Source of the DNA: Thermoguttaceae bacterium
GTDB taxonomy: Bacteria; Planctomycetota; Planctomycetia; Pirellulales; Thermoguttaceae
Length of the DNA stretch: 64,000 bases
Direction of reading: 5' to 3'
Assembly (NCBI GenBank): GCA_017405595.1
Contig: JAFRAC010000001.1
Span: forward strand, 36,395-100,394
A model generated the notes under the pieces. It saw only the letters and a program-made list of their open reading frames with translations. It ran no database searches and was not told the origin of the DNA. Below are positions 41,217-53,217 of the stretch, piece after piece. Position numbers and translations under genes: made by a program. How positions within the stretch are numbered: position 1 is the stretch's first letter; each line of letters opens with the position of its first letter.

Positions 41217-42425
41217 CTAGGGGGTTTGCGGAATAGCTTCTTCGGTGATTCGGCACCGGTAATCAAGAAAAGTCGCCGTTCCGTACGCTTCGGGAACCGA
41301 ACGGGAAAACTCGATTTCCGTTTTGACCGCCTTGCCGCTTTTCATGTCGAGCCGGCAGGAACCGGTAAAGAGGCGTTCGGCGAGCTGCCCTTCGAGATAC
41401 GGGTCGCCGATCAGGGAAGTCGGCACCGTCCGCACCTCGATGACCGCCAGATCGCCCGCCACGTCGGTCAGCGTGAACTTGAGAACGGCATTGATCGTTT
41501 TCACCGTCTTGTCGCGGTTCTGCAGAAAGATGGTGTAGGGGAGGGTCCACGTTTCCCCGACCGCGACCGGCTCGTCGGGGAACGGAAAGAGAACGCGGGA
41601 ATCTTTCGGGCTGCCGCCGTACTCCTGCATCATCTTTTCCTTTTCGGTCATCATTCCGAGCTGGTCAATTTTGAAGCGGGAAATCTCCTGCCCGACCGCC
41701 TTTTCGGTGCCGAACACCGAAATCTCGGGAGGAACTTCGTCGTCGACGCGGCTGTCGTAGCGGATCGGGTCTTTCCCCGTCTCCTGCTGGTCGAGGATCA
41801 TCTCGTCGATGAAATAGGTGACCGTTTCGACATCGGCGGCGAGATCGGGGGAATGCGGTTCGACATGCCAGCGGCGGACAATTTGCGAGACGGTTTCGAT
41901 TTCGGTCTCGAGTCCCGACATGAGCACTTTTTTGTGAACCCGGTGCGCCACATTCCACCGCTGGTCGCTCTCCGGCTCGAACCGGTAGCGGAGCAGGTAC
42001 CGCTGCTGATCCTGATCGGTCTTTTTATCGACGATCTGCGGAGCGAAGAGGATGTCGGGCAGACGGGTATATTCCTCCTGGGTCTCCTGCGGAACCGATT
42101 CGCCGGACCGCGCGGTCGTTTCGGACCCGGTCTTTTTTTCATTCCCGTCCGAATCCTGAAAAACCTCGGTGAACCGGTTGGTCGCGCTCCCCAGTTCGCT
42201 CAGATCTTCAGCCGAAAGGGGGACCGGATCGGACGGAGCTTCCGGCGCCGGGACTGCGGCCGGAACGCCCGGTCCGGCATTTTCATTTTCCGGGGGAGTT
42301 TTTTTCCATCCGCATCCGTAGAAAGGGATAAGGCAGACGAGAGCCGCGAGCAGAAGCCCCCCCCGCCGCCGGAAGGGGGAAAGGGGAAAGGGGAAGGGAA
42401 GAAGGGGGGAACGGTCGGCTTTCAT
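41217..42425 (-). CDS. Predicted lipoprotein of unknown function
   Basis: A 402-residue protein with a signal peptide ending in FYGC (LLLAALVCLIPFYGC), followed by a Pro/Glu-rich linker. The C-terminal 250 residues are beta-rich (ESDQRWNVAHRVHKKVLM, then GETWTLPYTIFL and VIEVRTVPTS), resembling DUF6263-type extracellular domains found in planctomycetes. The start is ATG 42425. It is divergent from clpC; the 213-base region between them is A+T-rich near 42530 but shows no clear paired promoter. Confidence 0.65.
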   Translation of the reverse strand: MKADRSPLLPFPFPLSPFRRRGGLLLAALVCLIPFYGCGWKKTPPENENAGPGVPAAVPAPEAPSDPVPLSAEDLSELGSATNRFTEVFQDSDGNEKKTGSETTARSGESVPQETQEEYTRLPDILFAPQIVDKKTDQDQQRYLLRYRFEPESDQRWNVAHRVHKKVLMSGLETEIETVSQIVRRWHVEPHSPDLAADVETVTYFIDEMILDQQETGKDPIRYDSRVDDEVPPEISVFGTEKAVGQEISRFKIDQLGMMTEKEKMMQEYGGSPKDSRVLFPFPDEPVAVGETWTLPYTIFLQNRDKTVKTINAVLKFTLTDVAGDLAVIEVRTVPTSLIGDPYLEGQLAERLFTGSCRLDMKSGKAVKTEIEFSRSVPEAYGTATFLDYRCRITEEAIPQTP

Positions 42426-42638
42426 CGGAAGGGCTTTCGCGTCGGAAACGGAACGGTTCGGTTCCCCATTTTTACAGGAACAACCGTGTATGTAAAAATA
42501 GGCAAACCCGATTTCTCTCAAGTACAGTTAGTATATAAAAAATTTTTTTTCATTCGTCAATCGGTCTTATGGACTGGACGAAATGAGGAAGTCAAGATAG
42601 AATGGATACCGCTTACTCTCTGTCCCAGAAAGGATGAA

Positions 42639-45368
<2,730 letters not shown>

Positions 45369-45389
45369 CGTTCCGCGAACCCGTCCTTT

Positions 45390-45424
45390 CCCCGCTCGTC
45401 CGGCGCGAGCGGGGATATTTTTTG
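45390..45424 (+). terminator. Terminator of clpC
   Basis: CCCCGCTCG (45390-45398) pairs with CGAGCGGGG (45406-45414), followed by ATATTTTTTG. Confidence 0.75.
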
Positions 45425-45505
45425 AACCGGAAAACCTTCTTCCGGTTCGCTCCGATTCAACACATGCCCTATCGGTTTTACACAATCTTATGAGGAGTTT
45501 GAAGT

Positions 45506-47440
45506 ATGGGCTTTCTGCAAACCGCGTGGAATAATATCGCCTCGAACCTGAGCGTCATGAACGGTCTGCCGTGCTGGGACAAGCTCGTTCTGATCGTCTA
45601 TTTCGGCGCGCTCTTTTTCGTCGGGTTCTGGACGATGAAAAAGTCGGGCAAGGACACGAAAGAGTACTTCCTGAGCGGGCAGTCGATGTCGTGGTGGCTT
45701 CTCGGCTTTTCGCTGGTCGCGACCACGTTTGCCGCCGACACGCCGAACTTCGTCACGGAACTGGTCCGCACCAAGGGGGTCTCGGCGAACTGGAGCTGGT
45801 GGGCGTTCCTGCTGACCGGCATGACGACCGTCTTCATCTACGCCAAACTCTGGCGCCGGCTCGGCGTCATGACCGATATCGAGTTTTACGAGGTCCGTTA
45901 CGGCGGCAAAAGCGCTTCTTTCCTGCGCGGGTTCCGCACCCTCTATCTGGGCCTGATCGTCAACACGGTGGTCATGGCGAACGTCATTCTGGCGATCATC
46001 AAAATCCTGAACACCATGCTCGGAATCGACCCGGCGACCGCGGTCGTCTTTTCGTGCGGGGTCACCGTCCTCTTTTCGGCGGTCGGCGGCCTTTCGGCGG
46101 TCATCTGGGCCGACTTCATCCTCTTCATTATCGCCATGGGCGGCGCGATCGGCGCGGCAATCTATCTGCTGGGCCTGCCCGAAGTCGGCGGCCTTTCCGG
46201 CCTTCTGGCGCACGAAGAAGTGATGAAAATGACCTCGGTCCTGCCGGACTTCTCCGATACCGACGCGGTCATCGCGCTGCTGGTCATACCGCTCGCCGTG
46301 CAGTGGTGGAGTGTCTGGTATCCCGGCGCGGAACCGGGGGGCGGTTCGTTCGGCGCGCAGCGGATGTTCGCCGCGAAGAACGAGTCGCACGCGGTCGGCG
46401 CGACTCTCTTCTTCAACTTCTGCCATTACGCCGTCCGCCCGTGGCCCTGGATTCTGGTTGCGCTGGCCTCGATCGTCATTTACCCCGACCTTGCCTCGCT
46501 CCGGGAAGCGTTCCCGAACCTGCCCGAACATATGATCCGCGACGACATGGCTTACCCCGCCATGCTCAAGCTCCTGCCCGCCGGCCTTTTCGGCATTGTG
46601 CTGGCGTCGCTGTTCGCCGCGTTCATGTCGACGGTCGCCACACTGCTGAACCTCGGTTCCTCGTACATGGTGAACGACTTCTATCACCGGTTCATTAACC
46701 CGAAAGCGTCGGAAAAGCAGCTCGTCTTTCAGGGCCGGCTCTGGACCGTGATCCTGATGGTGCTGGCGTGCCTTTTGGCGTTTCAGCTGCAGAGCGCGAA
46801 AGACAACTTCAACATCATCCTCGAAATCGGGGCGGGGACCGGTCTCCTCTTCCTGATCCGCTGGTTCTGGTGGCGGATCAGCGCCGCCAGCGAAATCGCG
46901 GCCATGTGTCTGGCGCTGCCGACCGCGGTCTATTTCCGGTTCTTCCATGTCCCTCTCTGCGCGCGCCTGTTCGGCACGCAGGCCGAAGACGGCGCCTGGC
47001 TCTGCCCCGACTGCCTGAAGTTTTCGGACGGCACGGTTCTTCTGCTGACGATCGCCATCACCACCGTCGGCTGGCTGCTGGTCACCTACCTGACCAAGCC
47101 GACCGACCAAAAGGTTTTGGTCGGGTTTCTGAAACGGACCAAGGCGGGCGGCCCCGGCTGGAAACGGGTGGTTCGGGCCGCGGTTGCCGAAGGGACCCCG
47201 GTCTCGGAATTGCAAGAGCCGTCCTGGTCGGTTCCGCTCGGCATTCTCTGTTCGGTGATCGGCTGCGTCTGTGTGTATGCCTCCCTGTTTGCCGCCGGCT
47301 GCTGGATCTACGCCCAGTGGATCCCTGCGGCTGCACTGACCGCGGTCGCCGCCGTCTGCGCGCTGGTTCTCCTTTTAACGTGGAACCGCGTGTCGAAGGG
47401 GAACACCGCGCCCGCCGCAAGCGGGGAAGGGCAGTCATGA
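45506..47440 (+). CDS. Sodium:solute symporter (SSS family)
   Basis: A 644-residue membrane transporter with about 13-14 transmembrane helices. It shows SSS features such as YFLSGQSMSWWLLGFSLVATTFAAD and the conserved segment near WADFILFIIAMGGAIGAA. Substrate is probably a sugar, sugar acid or related small solute driven by sodium. A loop near residue 490 contains spaced cysteines ending in CPDC, so it may bind a metal or form a disulphide. An excellent GAGGAG site precedes the ATG. Its stop overlaps the start of the next secreted protein (ATGA), so the two are translationally coupled and the secreted proteins may act on the same substrate. Confidence 0.85.
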   Translation: MGFLQTAWNNIASNLSVMNGLPCWDKLVLIVYFGALFFVGFWTMKKSGKDTKEYFLSGQSMSWWLLGFSLVATTFAADTPNFVTELVRTKGVSANWSWWAFLLTGMTTVFIYAKLWRRLGVMTDIEFYEVRYGGKSASFLRGFRTLYLGLIVNTVVMANVILAIIKILNTMLGIDPATAVVFSCGVTVLFSAVGGLSAVIWADFILFIIAMGGAIGAAIYLLGLPEVGGLSGLLAHEEVMKMTSVLPDFSDTDAVIALLVIPLAVQWWSVWYPGAEPGGGSFGAQRMFAAKNESHAVGATLFFNFCHYAVRPWPWILVALASIVIYPDLASLREAFPNLPEHMIRDDMAYPAMLKLLPAGLFGIVLASLFAAFMSTVATLLNLGSSYMVNDFYHRFINPKASEKQLVFQGRLWTVILMVLACLLAFQLQSAKDNFNIILEIGAGTGLLFLIRWFWWRISAASEIAAMCLALPTAVYFRFFHVPLCARLFGTQAEDGAWLCPDCLKFSDGTVLLLTIAITTVGWLLVTYLTKPTDQKVLVGFLKRTKAGGPGWKRVVRAAVAEGTPVSELQEPSWSVPLGILCSVIGCVCVYASLFAAGCWIYAQWIPAAALTAVAAVCALVLLLTWNRVSKGNTAPAASGEGQS

Positions 47441-48921
47441 CCGCTTTCGCCCCTCTGAAAAGCCTTCTGGTTTTCCTGGCCCTCTGCGCCGCCGGCGCGG
47501 TATCGGCCGCCGGTCCGGAACCGTTCGATGACGGCGGCGAGCCGATGCGGTATCAGAGCAACGGCCGTGTGACGCTCGGCATCGACCTTTCGATCGGCGG
47601 CGCGGTCACCTGGCTTTCCGACGAGGCCGCCGGCGGCGAGAACATGATCAACAGTTTCGACTGGGGCCGCCAGATCCAGCTTTCGTATTACAGCGGCCCG
47701 GTCCCCTACGTCGGGCCCGACGGCGAACCGCCGGCGCCGCAATGGGCGGCGCTCGGGTGGAACCCGATCCAGTCGGGGGACAGCGGCGGGTTCCGGTCGA
47801 AGGTGATCGAGTTCAGGCGGATCGGGGAAGACAAAATGGCGGTCCGCACCGTTCCGATGCTCTGGCCGAACAAAAACGTTCCCGCCGAAACGGTCTTTGA
47901 ATGCGTCTACACGCTCATGCCCGACGGGTTCATTCTCGACGCCACCATCGAAAACGCGCGGAGCGATACCGCCCAGTATCCCGCCCGCGATCAGGAGATG
48001 CCCGCCGTCTACACCAACGGGCCGTGGTACAAACTGGTCAGCTATCTCGGCAGCGAACCGTTCAGGAACAGGCCGGTAACGGTTCTCGTCGACCGGAACG
48101 ACGGGAAAGGGTGGCCCTGGCTCAACTACTATTCGCCGGAACGCTGGTCGGCGCTGGTCGATGAAAACGGGATGGGGCTCGGCGTCTTTCAGCCGGAATC
48201 GGTACGCAATTCCGCCGGATTCCACGGCGGGGACGCGCTGAAAGGGGCCGGCGGCGCGAAAGAGGTGCAGACCGGTTATATCGCCCCGCTTTGCATGACG
48301 ATACTCGACCACAACATCACGCGCACCTACCGCACGTATTTCATCGTCGGTTCGGCCGACGAGATCCGCGCGCGGGTGTACGAACTCGCCGAAAAAGAGG
48401 TTCCTCCGCTTCCCGGGTGGACGTTCGACGGGGACCGCCGCAACTGGTTTTACCGCGGAAACGTTTCCGACGCCGGCTATCCGGTCAGGGACGGCCTCGA
48501 AATCTCGTTTGAAGCCGCGCCCGGCGGCGAAATCCGCGGGCCCGAAACCTTCTGGACCGCCGAAGACGCGCCGGTTCTGGAAATCGACGCGGAACTTTCG
48601 GTCGAAGGCGCCGGACCGGGCGAGCCGGTGACGCTCCCCCTGCGTATTGTTCCCTTCTCGCCGCGGGATACCGTTGATATCGACGCCTGGCCCCTTAACC
48701 CGGAACACGAAAAAAAACGCGCCGAAAAGTTTGAACAGTATCCCGTTCTGCCCGAAATCCCCGCCGGACTTTCGATGGCCAATGGCCAGCGGCGCGTGTG
48801 GACCGCCGACCTGCGGAACGTCGAGGGGTACGCCGGCGCCATGAAATCGCTCGCCATCCTTACGCCCCCCCGGAAAGGGAAACTGAACCTCTACGGCGTC
48901 CGGCTGCGCCGGGCGGAATAG
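47437..48921 (+). CDS. Secreted hypothetical protein, duplicated pair member 1
   Basis: A 494-residue exported protein (signal LKSLLVFLALCAAGAVSA). The rest appears to be two beta-rich domains; conserved blocks shared with the next gene include RVTLGIDLSIGGAVTWLSDE, SYYSGPVPY, WNPIQSGD, NGPWYKLVSYLG and RWSALVDENGMGLGVFQPES. The first domain recalls mutarotase-like or hydrolase-associated beta-sandwiches, but I recognise no catalytic motif. Translation is coupled to the upstream sodium symporter by an ATGA overlap, so a role in carbohydrate uptake or processing is likely. Confidence 0.7.
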   Translation: MTAFAPLKSLLVFLALCAAGAVSAAGPEPFDDGGEPMRYQSNGRVTLGIDLSIGGAVTWLSDEAAGGENMINSFDWGRQIQLSYYSGPVPYVGPDGEPPAPQWAALGWNPIQSGDSGGFRSKVIEFRRIGEDKMAVRTVPMLWPNKNVPAETVFECVYTLMPDGFILDATIENARSDTAQYPARDQEMPAVYTNGPWYKLVSYLGSEPFRNRPVTVLVDRNDGKGWPWLNYYSPERWSALVDENGMGLGVFQPESVRNSAGFHGGDALKGAGGAKEVQTGYIAPLCMTILDHNITRTYRTYFIVGSADEIRARVYELAEKEVPPLPGWTFDGDRRNWFYRGNVSDAGYPVRDGLEISFEAAPGGEIRGPETFWTAEDAPVLEIDAELSVEGAGPGEPVTLPLRIVPFSPRDTVDIDAWPLNPEHEKKRAEKFEQYPVLPEIPAGLSMANGQRRVWTADLRNVEGYAGAMKSLAILTPPRKGKLNLYGVRLRRAE

Positions 48922-48989
48922 CGCCGCAGGCCCGGTCCCGGCCTGTCCGCGAAAAGATTCGATTGTTTGTTTTACACGGGAGTCTGTCC

Positions 48990-50501
48990 ATGTTTCATTC
49001 CCTCCTGCACCGCTGCCTTCGCCGGTTCCCGCTCGTTCTGCTTCTGGCGGGAATCTTTTTCGCCTGCCGCTCCTTTCTGGCCGCCGACGACCCGGCTCCG
49101 TTCGATTACGGCGACGAGCCGATGCGCTACCTGAAAAACGACCGGGTGACGCTCGGGATCGACCTTTCGATCGGCGGCGCGGTCACCTGGCTTTCCGACG
49201 AGGCGAACGGCGGCGAGAACATGATCAACAGTTCCGACTGGGGCCGCCAGATTCAGCTTTCGTATTACAGCGGGCCGGTTCCCTATATCGGGCCGAACGG
49301 CGAACAGCCGCACGACGAGTGGCGAAACCTCGGCTGGAACCCGATCCAGTCGGGCGATTGCGGCCGGTACCCGTCGAAGGTGCTCGCGTTCAAACAGATC
49401 GCCAAAAACAAGATGGCGGTCCGCACCCGTCCGATGCTCTGGCCGAACGAGAACCTTCCGGCGGAATCGATTTTTGAATGCATCTATACGCTGATGCCCG
49501 ACGGGTTCATTCTCGACGCCACCATCAAGAACAGCCGGGCCGACACGAACCAGTACCCCGCCATGCGACAGGAGATGCCCGCCATTTACACAAACGGCCC
49601 GTGGTACAAGCTGGTCAGTTATCTCGGCGACGAACCGTTCAAGAAGAAGCCGGTCACGGTGCTGGTCGACAAGAACGACGGGAAAGGGTGGCCCTGGATC
49701 AACTACTTCACGCCGGAACGCTGGTCGGCGCTGGTCGACGAGAACGGGATGGGACTCGGCGTCTTTCAGCCGGAATCGACGCGCATTACCGGCGGGTTTG
49801 CCGGCCCCGACGAGCTGAAAGGGATCGGCGGCGCGAAAGACGGGCAGACCGGCTACATCGCGCCCCTGGCGGTCATGATTCTCGACCACAACATGAAACG
49901 CACCTACCGCGCCTATTTCATTGTCGGTTCGGTCGACGAGATCCGCGCGCGTGTGTACAAGCTCGCCAAAAGGGAGCTGTCGCCGATCCCCGACTGGCAG
50001 TTTAAGGGGGACCGGCACAACTGGATCTACGAGGGGAGCGCGCGCGACAGCGGGTATCCGATCAAAGGCGCTCTCGAAATTTCGTTCGGCGCCGACCCGC
50101 AGGGGGGGATGGACGGGCCCGAAACGTTCTGGACCGCCGAAGACGCGCCGATCCTCGAAATTGACGCCGAGCTTCAGCTCGACGGCGCGAGGCCGAACGA
50201 CGAGACCGTTCTGACCGCAAATTTCGCCCCCTTTTCGCCGCACGATTTGGTCGACGACATGAAGTGGCCGCTCAATCCCGAGCAGGAAAAGATGAAAGCC
50301 GAGAAGGCCGAGAAATACCCGGTCCTTCCCGGCTTTTCCGCCGCGATTCCGATACGCGCCGACGGCAAACGGGGTGTCTGGAGTGTTGACCTCAGGCAAT
50401 ACGAAGATTATACCGGCAGCATGAAATCCCTCACGATCGGGTTTCCCAAGCGTCCGGGAAGAATCAACGTCTACAGCATCCGGTTCCGGAAGGACAAGTA
50501 G
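48990..50501 (+). CDS. Secreted hypothetical protein, duplicated pair member 2
   Basis: A 503-residue exported paralogue of the preceding gene (signal RFPLVLLLAGIFFACRSFLA), collinear over nearly its full length. The pair share the block RVTLGIDLSIGGAVTWLSDE exactly, which points to a recent tandem duplication. It starts 68 bases after the first copy. No enzyme motif is recognised. Copy R3 of the two-hairpin repeat begins about 33 bases after its stop. Together with the symporter it forms a likely three-gene unit for a carbohydrate or related solute (inference). Confidence 0.7.
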   Translation: MFHSLLHRCLRRFPLVLLLAGIFFACRSFLAADDPAPFDYGDEPMRYLKNDRVTLGIDLSIGGAVTWLSDEANGGENMINSSDWGRQIQLSYYSGPVPYIGPNGEQPHDEWRNLGWNPIQSGDCGRYPSKVLAFKQIAKNKMAVRTRPMLWPNENLPAESIFECIYTLMPDGFILDATIKNSRADTNQYPAMRQEMPAIYTNGPWYKLVSYLGDEPFKKKPVTVLVDKNDGKGWPWINYFTPERWSALVDENGMGLGVFQPESTRITGGFAGPDELKGIGGAKDGQTGYIAPLAVMILDHNMKRTYRAYFIVGSVDEIRARVYKLAKRELSPIPDWQFKGDRHNWIYEGSARDSGYPIKGALEISFGADPQGGMDGPETFWTAEDAPILEIDAELQLDGARPNDETVLTANFAPFSPHDLVDDMKWPLNPEQEKMKAEKAEKYPVLPGFSAAIPIRADGKRGVWSVDLRQYEDYTGSMKSLTIGFPKRPGRINVYSIRFRKDK

Positions 50502-50533
50502 GGAGCCTGGGGGGCTTGCTGGGTGTTTAGGAA

Positions 50534-50690
50534 GCTTGTATTGAGAGTTTTGGGTTGTATCAGACCGAATACCCCCACTTGAAGAGTGGGGGCTTAAGGA
50601 GGGTGTGTTTCAGCTTTCCGAAAGCGGCGGGGACTCCTCCCCCGTTTATAGAACGGGGGGTTCCTCCGCCGCACCGCGCTGATAGGCGGC
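50534..50690 (+). repeat. Two-hairpin repeat, copy R3
   Basis: Opening GCTTGTATTGAGAG; stem 1 (50572-50592) is CCCCCACT-TGAAG-AGTGGGGG; stem 2 (50639-50659) is CCCCCGTT-TATAG-AACGGGGG; closing GCGCTGATAGGCGG. It overlaps the end of the leftward DUF3089 gene, whose stop codon sits in the stem-2 region. Confidence 0.85.
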
Positions 50691-51692
50691 AATTCTTTTC
50701 GCCACGTTCTCTTTGAGGTTGTTGTAAAAGAGCGTGTAATCGTCTTCGTGGAAGCTCTGCGGCCCGAAGAAATCAGGCGCCGCAAACTGGTCGTATTGGG
50801 TGTTCGTCACGATCACGCCGCGGCTGAGGACCACTTTCGCGTCTGCCCCGACGTCGGTAATCTGGTATTCAAAAGCTTTCTCGTTCAGCATCAGCGAACC
50901 CAGATTCTCGCTTGCCGGCGCGTATGTTTCGTCGAGTTTCCAGTTCAGCGGGTTAATGCTGATGGCGTTCGGCAGCACCACCACATTTCGGGCATTCTCC
51001 TCCACGTTCTTCGGCCCCTCGGTGTTCCAGCTGACGATGACGCCCGTATCGTTTTCGCCGGAGGCAAACTTCAGATGCGGGTAGGCTTCAAGATCGTCCT
51101 TCGTAACGGAATAGCCGATGACGTAGGCGGCAACCATGCGCTTGTAGTACTCGGGATGTTCCGTGAAGTAGTTCTCCAGGACATACTTGACCATGGACGC
51201 GCCCTGGCTGTGGCCCGCGATGATGAACGGACGGCCCTGATTGAAGTGTTCAAAGTAGTAGTCGAGCGCGGCGCGGATGTCATCGTAGGATCTGCCCGAG
51301 AGTGCGGTGCTAAGATCCCCGGTCTTCTCGGAGATTTCCCCCGCGTACCGCATCCCCGCCTGGCGGTAGAACGGCATGAACAGGTTGGTGGAATCCTCGT
51401 ACACGCTCGCGTTCGTCACGTATTCGCCCATCGCCCCCAGTATCATCTCGAGGTTGCCGAGCGTCGCGTAATCGGGAGCTCCCTCTTCAAAGCTCGATTC
51501 AACGTACACCGTCGAGTAGATGTAGAACGTATCGACGTCCTTGGTGATTTCCGGAATCCGCAGCCAGCAGCGCGCCTGGGAATAGTCGGGCGCGTCCCCC
51601 GCGGTTCCGGCCTCCGCCGAAACGCCGGCACGGGCCGCCAGACCGAAGACAGCAATACAGATCAGCGCCAGTGCAGAATAGAACCTATTCAT
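50646..51692 (-). CDS. Exported DUF3089-family alpha/beta hydrolase
   Basis: A 348-residue protein with a signal peptide (FYSALALICIAVFGLAARAG). Motifs of DUF3089 lipase-like hydrolases: ARCWLRIPE with DVDTFYIYST, AGHSQGASMVKYVLENY containing the nucleophilic Ser, and the later LNWKLDETYAPASENLG. A GGAAAAAAG site precedes ATG 51692. The last 14 codons, including the stop, are provided by repeat R3, so the C-terminus (AAYQRGAAEEPPVL) is unlikely to be ancestral. Substrate could be an ester of a glycan or lipid. Confidence 0.75.
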   Translation of the reverse strand: MNRFYSALALICIAVFGLAARAGVSAEAGTAGDAPDYSQARCWLRIPEITKDVDTFYIYSTVYVESSFEEGAPDYATLGNLEMILGAMGEYVTNASVYEDSTNLFMPFYRQAGMRYAGEISEKTGDLSTALSGRSYDDIRAALDYYFEHFNQGRPFIIAGHSQGASMVKYVLENYFTEHPEYYKRMVAAYVIGYSVTKDDLEAYPHLKFASGENDTGVIVSWNTEGPKNVEENARNVVVLPNAISINPLNWKLDETYAPASENLGSLMLNEKAFEYQITDVGADAKVVLSRGVIVTNTQYDQFAAPDFFGPQSFHEDDYTLFYNNLKENVAKRIAAYQRGAAEEPPVL

Positions 51693-52134
51693 CTTTTTTC
51701 CTTTCTTTCGCGGGGATTCGGAGATATCTCCCGCGGCCGTACATATGTCTTTTGCTTGAGATTTCCATGGGATTCGGAACATGAAGGCTCTGCTGTTCCA
51801 TCGGCCGAATCAATTTAATTATTCCATCTTTCCCGATGCCGTTCAAGAGGTCTTCCGAAATGCCAGACTAAGCCTTTCGAGGTTGAGGAAATCAGCAGCC
51901 GAGCTTTCTGAAGGATCGGTTCCAATACTCAGCAGCTGATCAGTCCGGTACAGCGAAGGGATCCCCCGACCGCGAGCCGCGGCAGGCGATGTTTGGCGGC
52001 AGGCTACGATGCCGTACCAGCTTTCTGCGTCCGCGGAGCCGGAGCCGAATGAAACAAAGGGGGGCTTTTTCTTTATAGTCTTATAGGGTTACTCTTTTTT
52101 TCTTCCTTTTTTCTGACATGACAGGAGGTTTTTT
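51693..52134. other. Intergenic region of about 440 bases
   Basis: Divergent spacer between the DUF3089 hydrolase and the papain-like gene. A stretch near 51925-51985 (AGCTGATCAGTCCGG, then AGGGATCCCCCGACC) resembles the reverse complement of the right half of the two-hairpin repeats, possibly an old decayed copy. Otherwise I see nothing coding. An AGGAGG site lies at the right end before 52135. Confidence 0.35.
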
Positions 52135-53124
52135 ATGCCGCATTCTTTGGCAACAGGGTGTCTTCCGCTGACGGCGCGGCGCCGGGCGGCGCTCGAAAAG
52201 GCGGCCGACACGGCGGTTTCGATGCCCGAATACCTGTGGGACCGGCAGTCCGACATGCCGGTCATCAAATGGGACGCGCAGTTCGAGAAATGGCTCGGCC
52301 GGCGCATCGAACTCGCCGACAGGTACGCGTCTATCGGCTTCTGCCTGTTCCCCTGGGAAATCTACCGCGCACTGCCGCCCAACGCGCGTCGGGGGACCGT
52401 TTTCGCGTGGGACCAGGGCCCGCTTCCGAGCTGTTCGATGCACAGCGCGGCGCACGCGTATCAGTGCGCCCTGCTCACGTCGATCGCGCTGGGCGCGCCG
52501 CTCTATTACGAATCGTTTAATCCCATCTACCCCTTCTACGCCGCGCGGGGCGGTTCCCTTTCCGGCGGACTCGATCTCTGGACCGCCGCCGACTGGGTGA
52601 ACCGCAGCGGGCTGGTTCCCGTCACGGCGGTCGGCAGCGACAACCTTCATGTCGGCGCCGAACAGCTCGGGCGGCTCGGCGAAGGGAAAAAGTGGCAGGC
52701 GGCGATCGTCCTGATCGAGGACAATTTCGCCGAAAAGATTCTCCGCGCATGCCGCGCGTTCTGCGCCGTTTCGTTCGGGTCGGGAACCTACTTCACCCGG
52801 TCCCGCACCGATACGCGCGGGGTCAAGGTCATGGCCGGACCCGCGTCGGGGGGCCATGCGCAATGTTTCGCCGGATGGCGCCGGCTCGGCGGTGTCGAAT
52901 ACATCTTTAACCTGAACTCGCACGGCGGCCGCTACCCCGCGAGCGCCGAGGGGGAACCCGACACCGGCGCGTGGGTTACCGAAGAGCATCTGCGCCTTTA
53001 CGCCCGCGATATGGACCGGTACGGATACCCCTACATCATCTTTGGGGAAGGGGAATTCCGCCGTCCTTCGGCACTGTCGAACGAGTTCCCGCCCCCGAAA
53101 TACCCCGGCGCGTTCCGGCGCTGA
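52135..53124 (+). CDS. Papain-like hypothetical protein
   Basis: A 329-residue protein without signal peptide. A cysteine-protease-like triad can be proposed: Cys100 in GPLPSCSMHSAAHAYQ, His241 in SGGHAQCFAGWRRLG and Asn261 in NLNSHGGRYP. The order Cys-His-Asn and the helix-forming sequence after Cys100 are as in papain (C1) folds. Such proteins also occur in phage-like clusters. The neighbouring leftward gene is also unknown. The gene has a perfect AGGAGG site and a strong terminator. Activity is an inference; it could equally be an inactive structural relative. Confidence 0.6.
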   Translation: MPHSLATGCLPLTARRRAALEKAADTAVSMPEYLWDRQSDMPVIKWDAQFEKWLGRRIELADRYASIGFCLFPWEIYRALPPNARRGTVFAWDQGPLPSCSMHSAAHAYQCALLTSIALGAPLYYESFNPIYPFYAARGGSLSGGLDLWTAADWVNRSGLVPVTAVGSDNLHVGAEQLGRLGEGKKWQAAIVLIEDNFAEKILRACRAFCAVSFGSGTYFTRSRTDTRGVKVMAGPASGGHAQCFAGWRRLGGVEYIFNLNSHGGRYPASAEGEPDTGAWVTEEHLRLYARDMDRYGYPYIIFGEGEFRRPSALSNEFPPPKYPGAFRR

Positions 53125-53151
53125 CTCTGCCCTGCACGAACATGCAATACA

Positions 53152-53194
53152 AAAACGGCTTCCCCGGCGAAACGCCGAAGGAAGCCGTTTTTTT
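53152..53194 (+). terminator. Terminator of the papain-like gene
   Basis: AAAACGGCTTCC (53152-53163) pairs with GGAAGCCGTTTT (53180-53191), with a further CCGGCG-AAA-CGCCG inner stem, followed by a T tract. Confidence 0.85.
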
Positions 53195-53217
53195 CGGGGG
53201 GCGGCGGAAACAGCCGT

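Noticed and set aside
41226..42638. A 470-residue N-terminal extension of ClpC
   Set aside because: The open frame runs through the opposite-strand lipoprotein gene. ClpC homology starts exactly at ATG 42639, which has its own ribosome-binding site.
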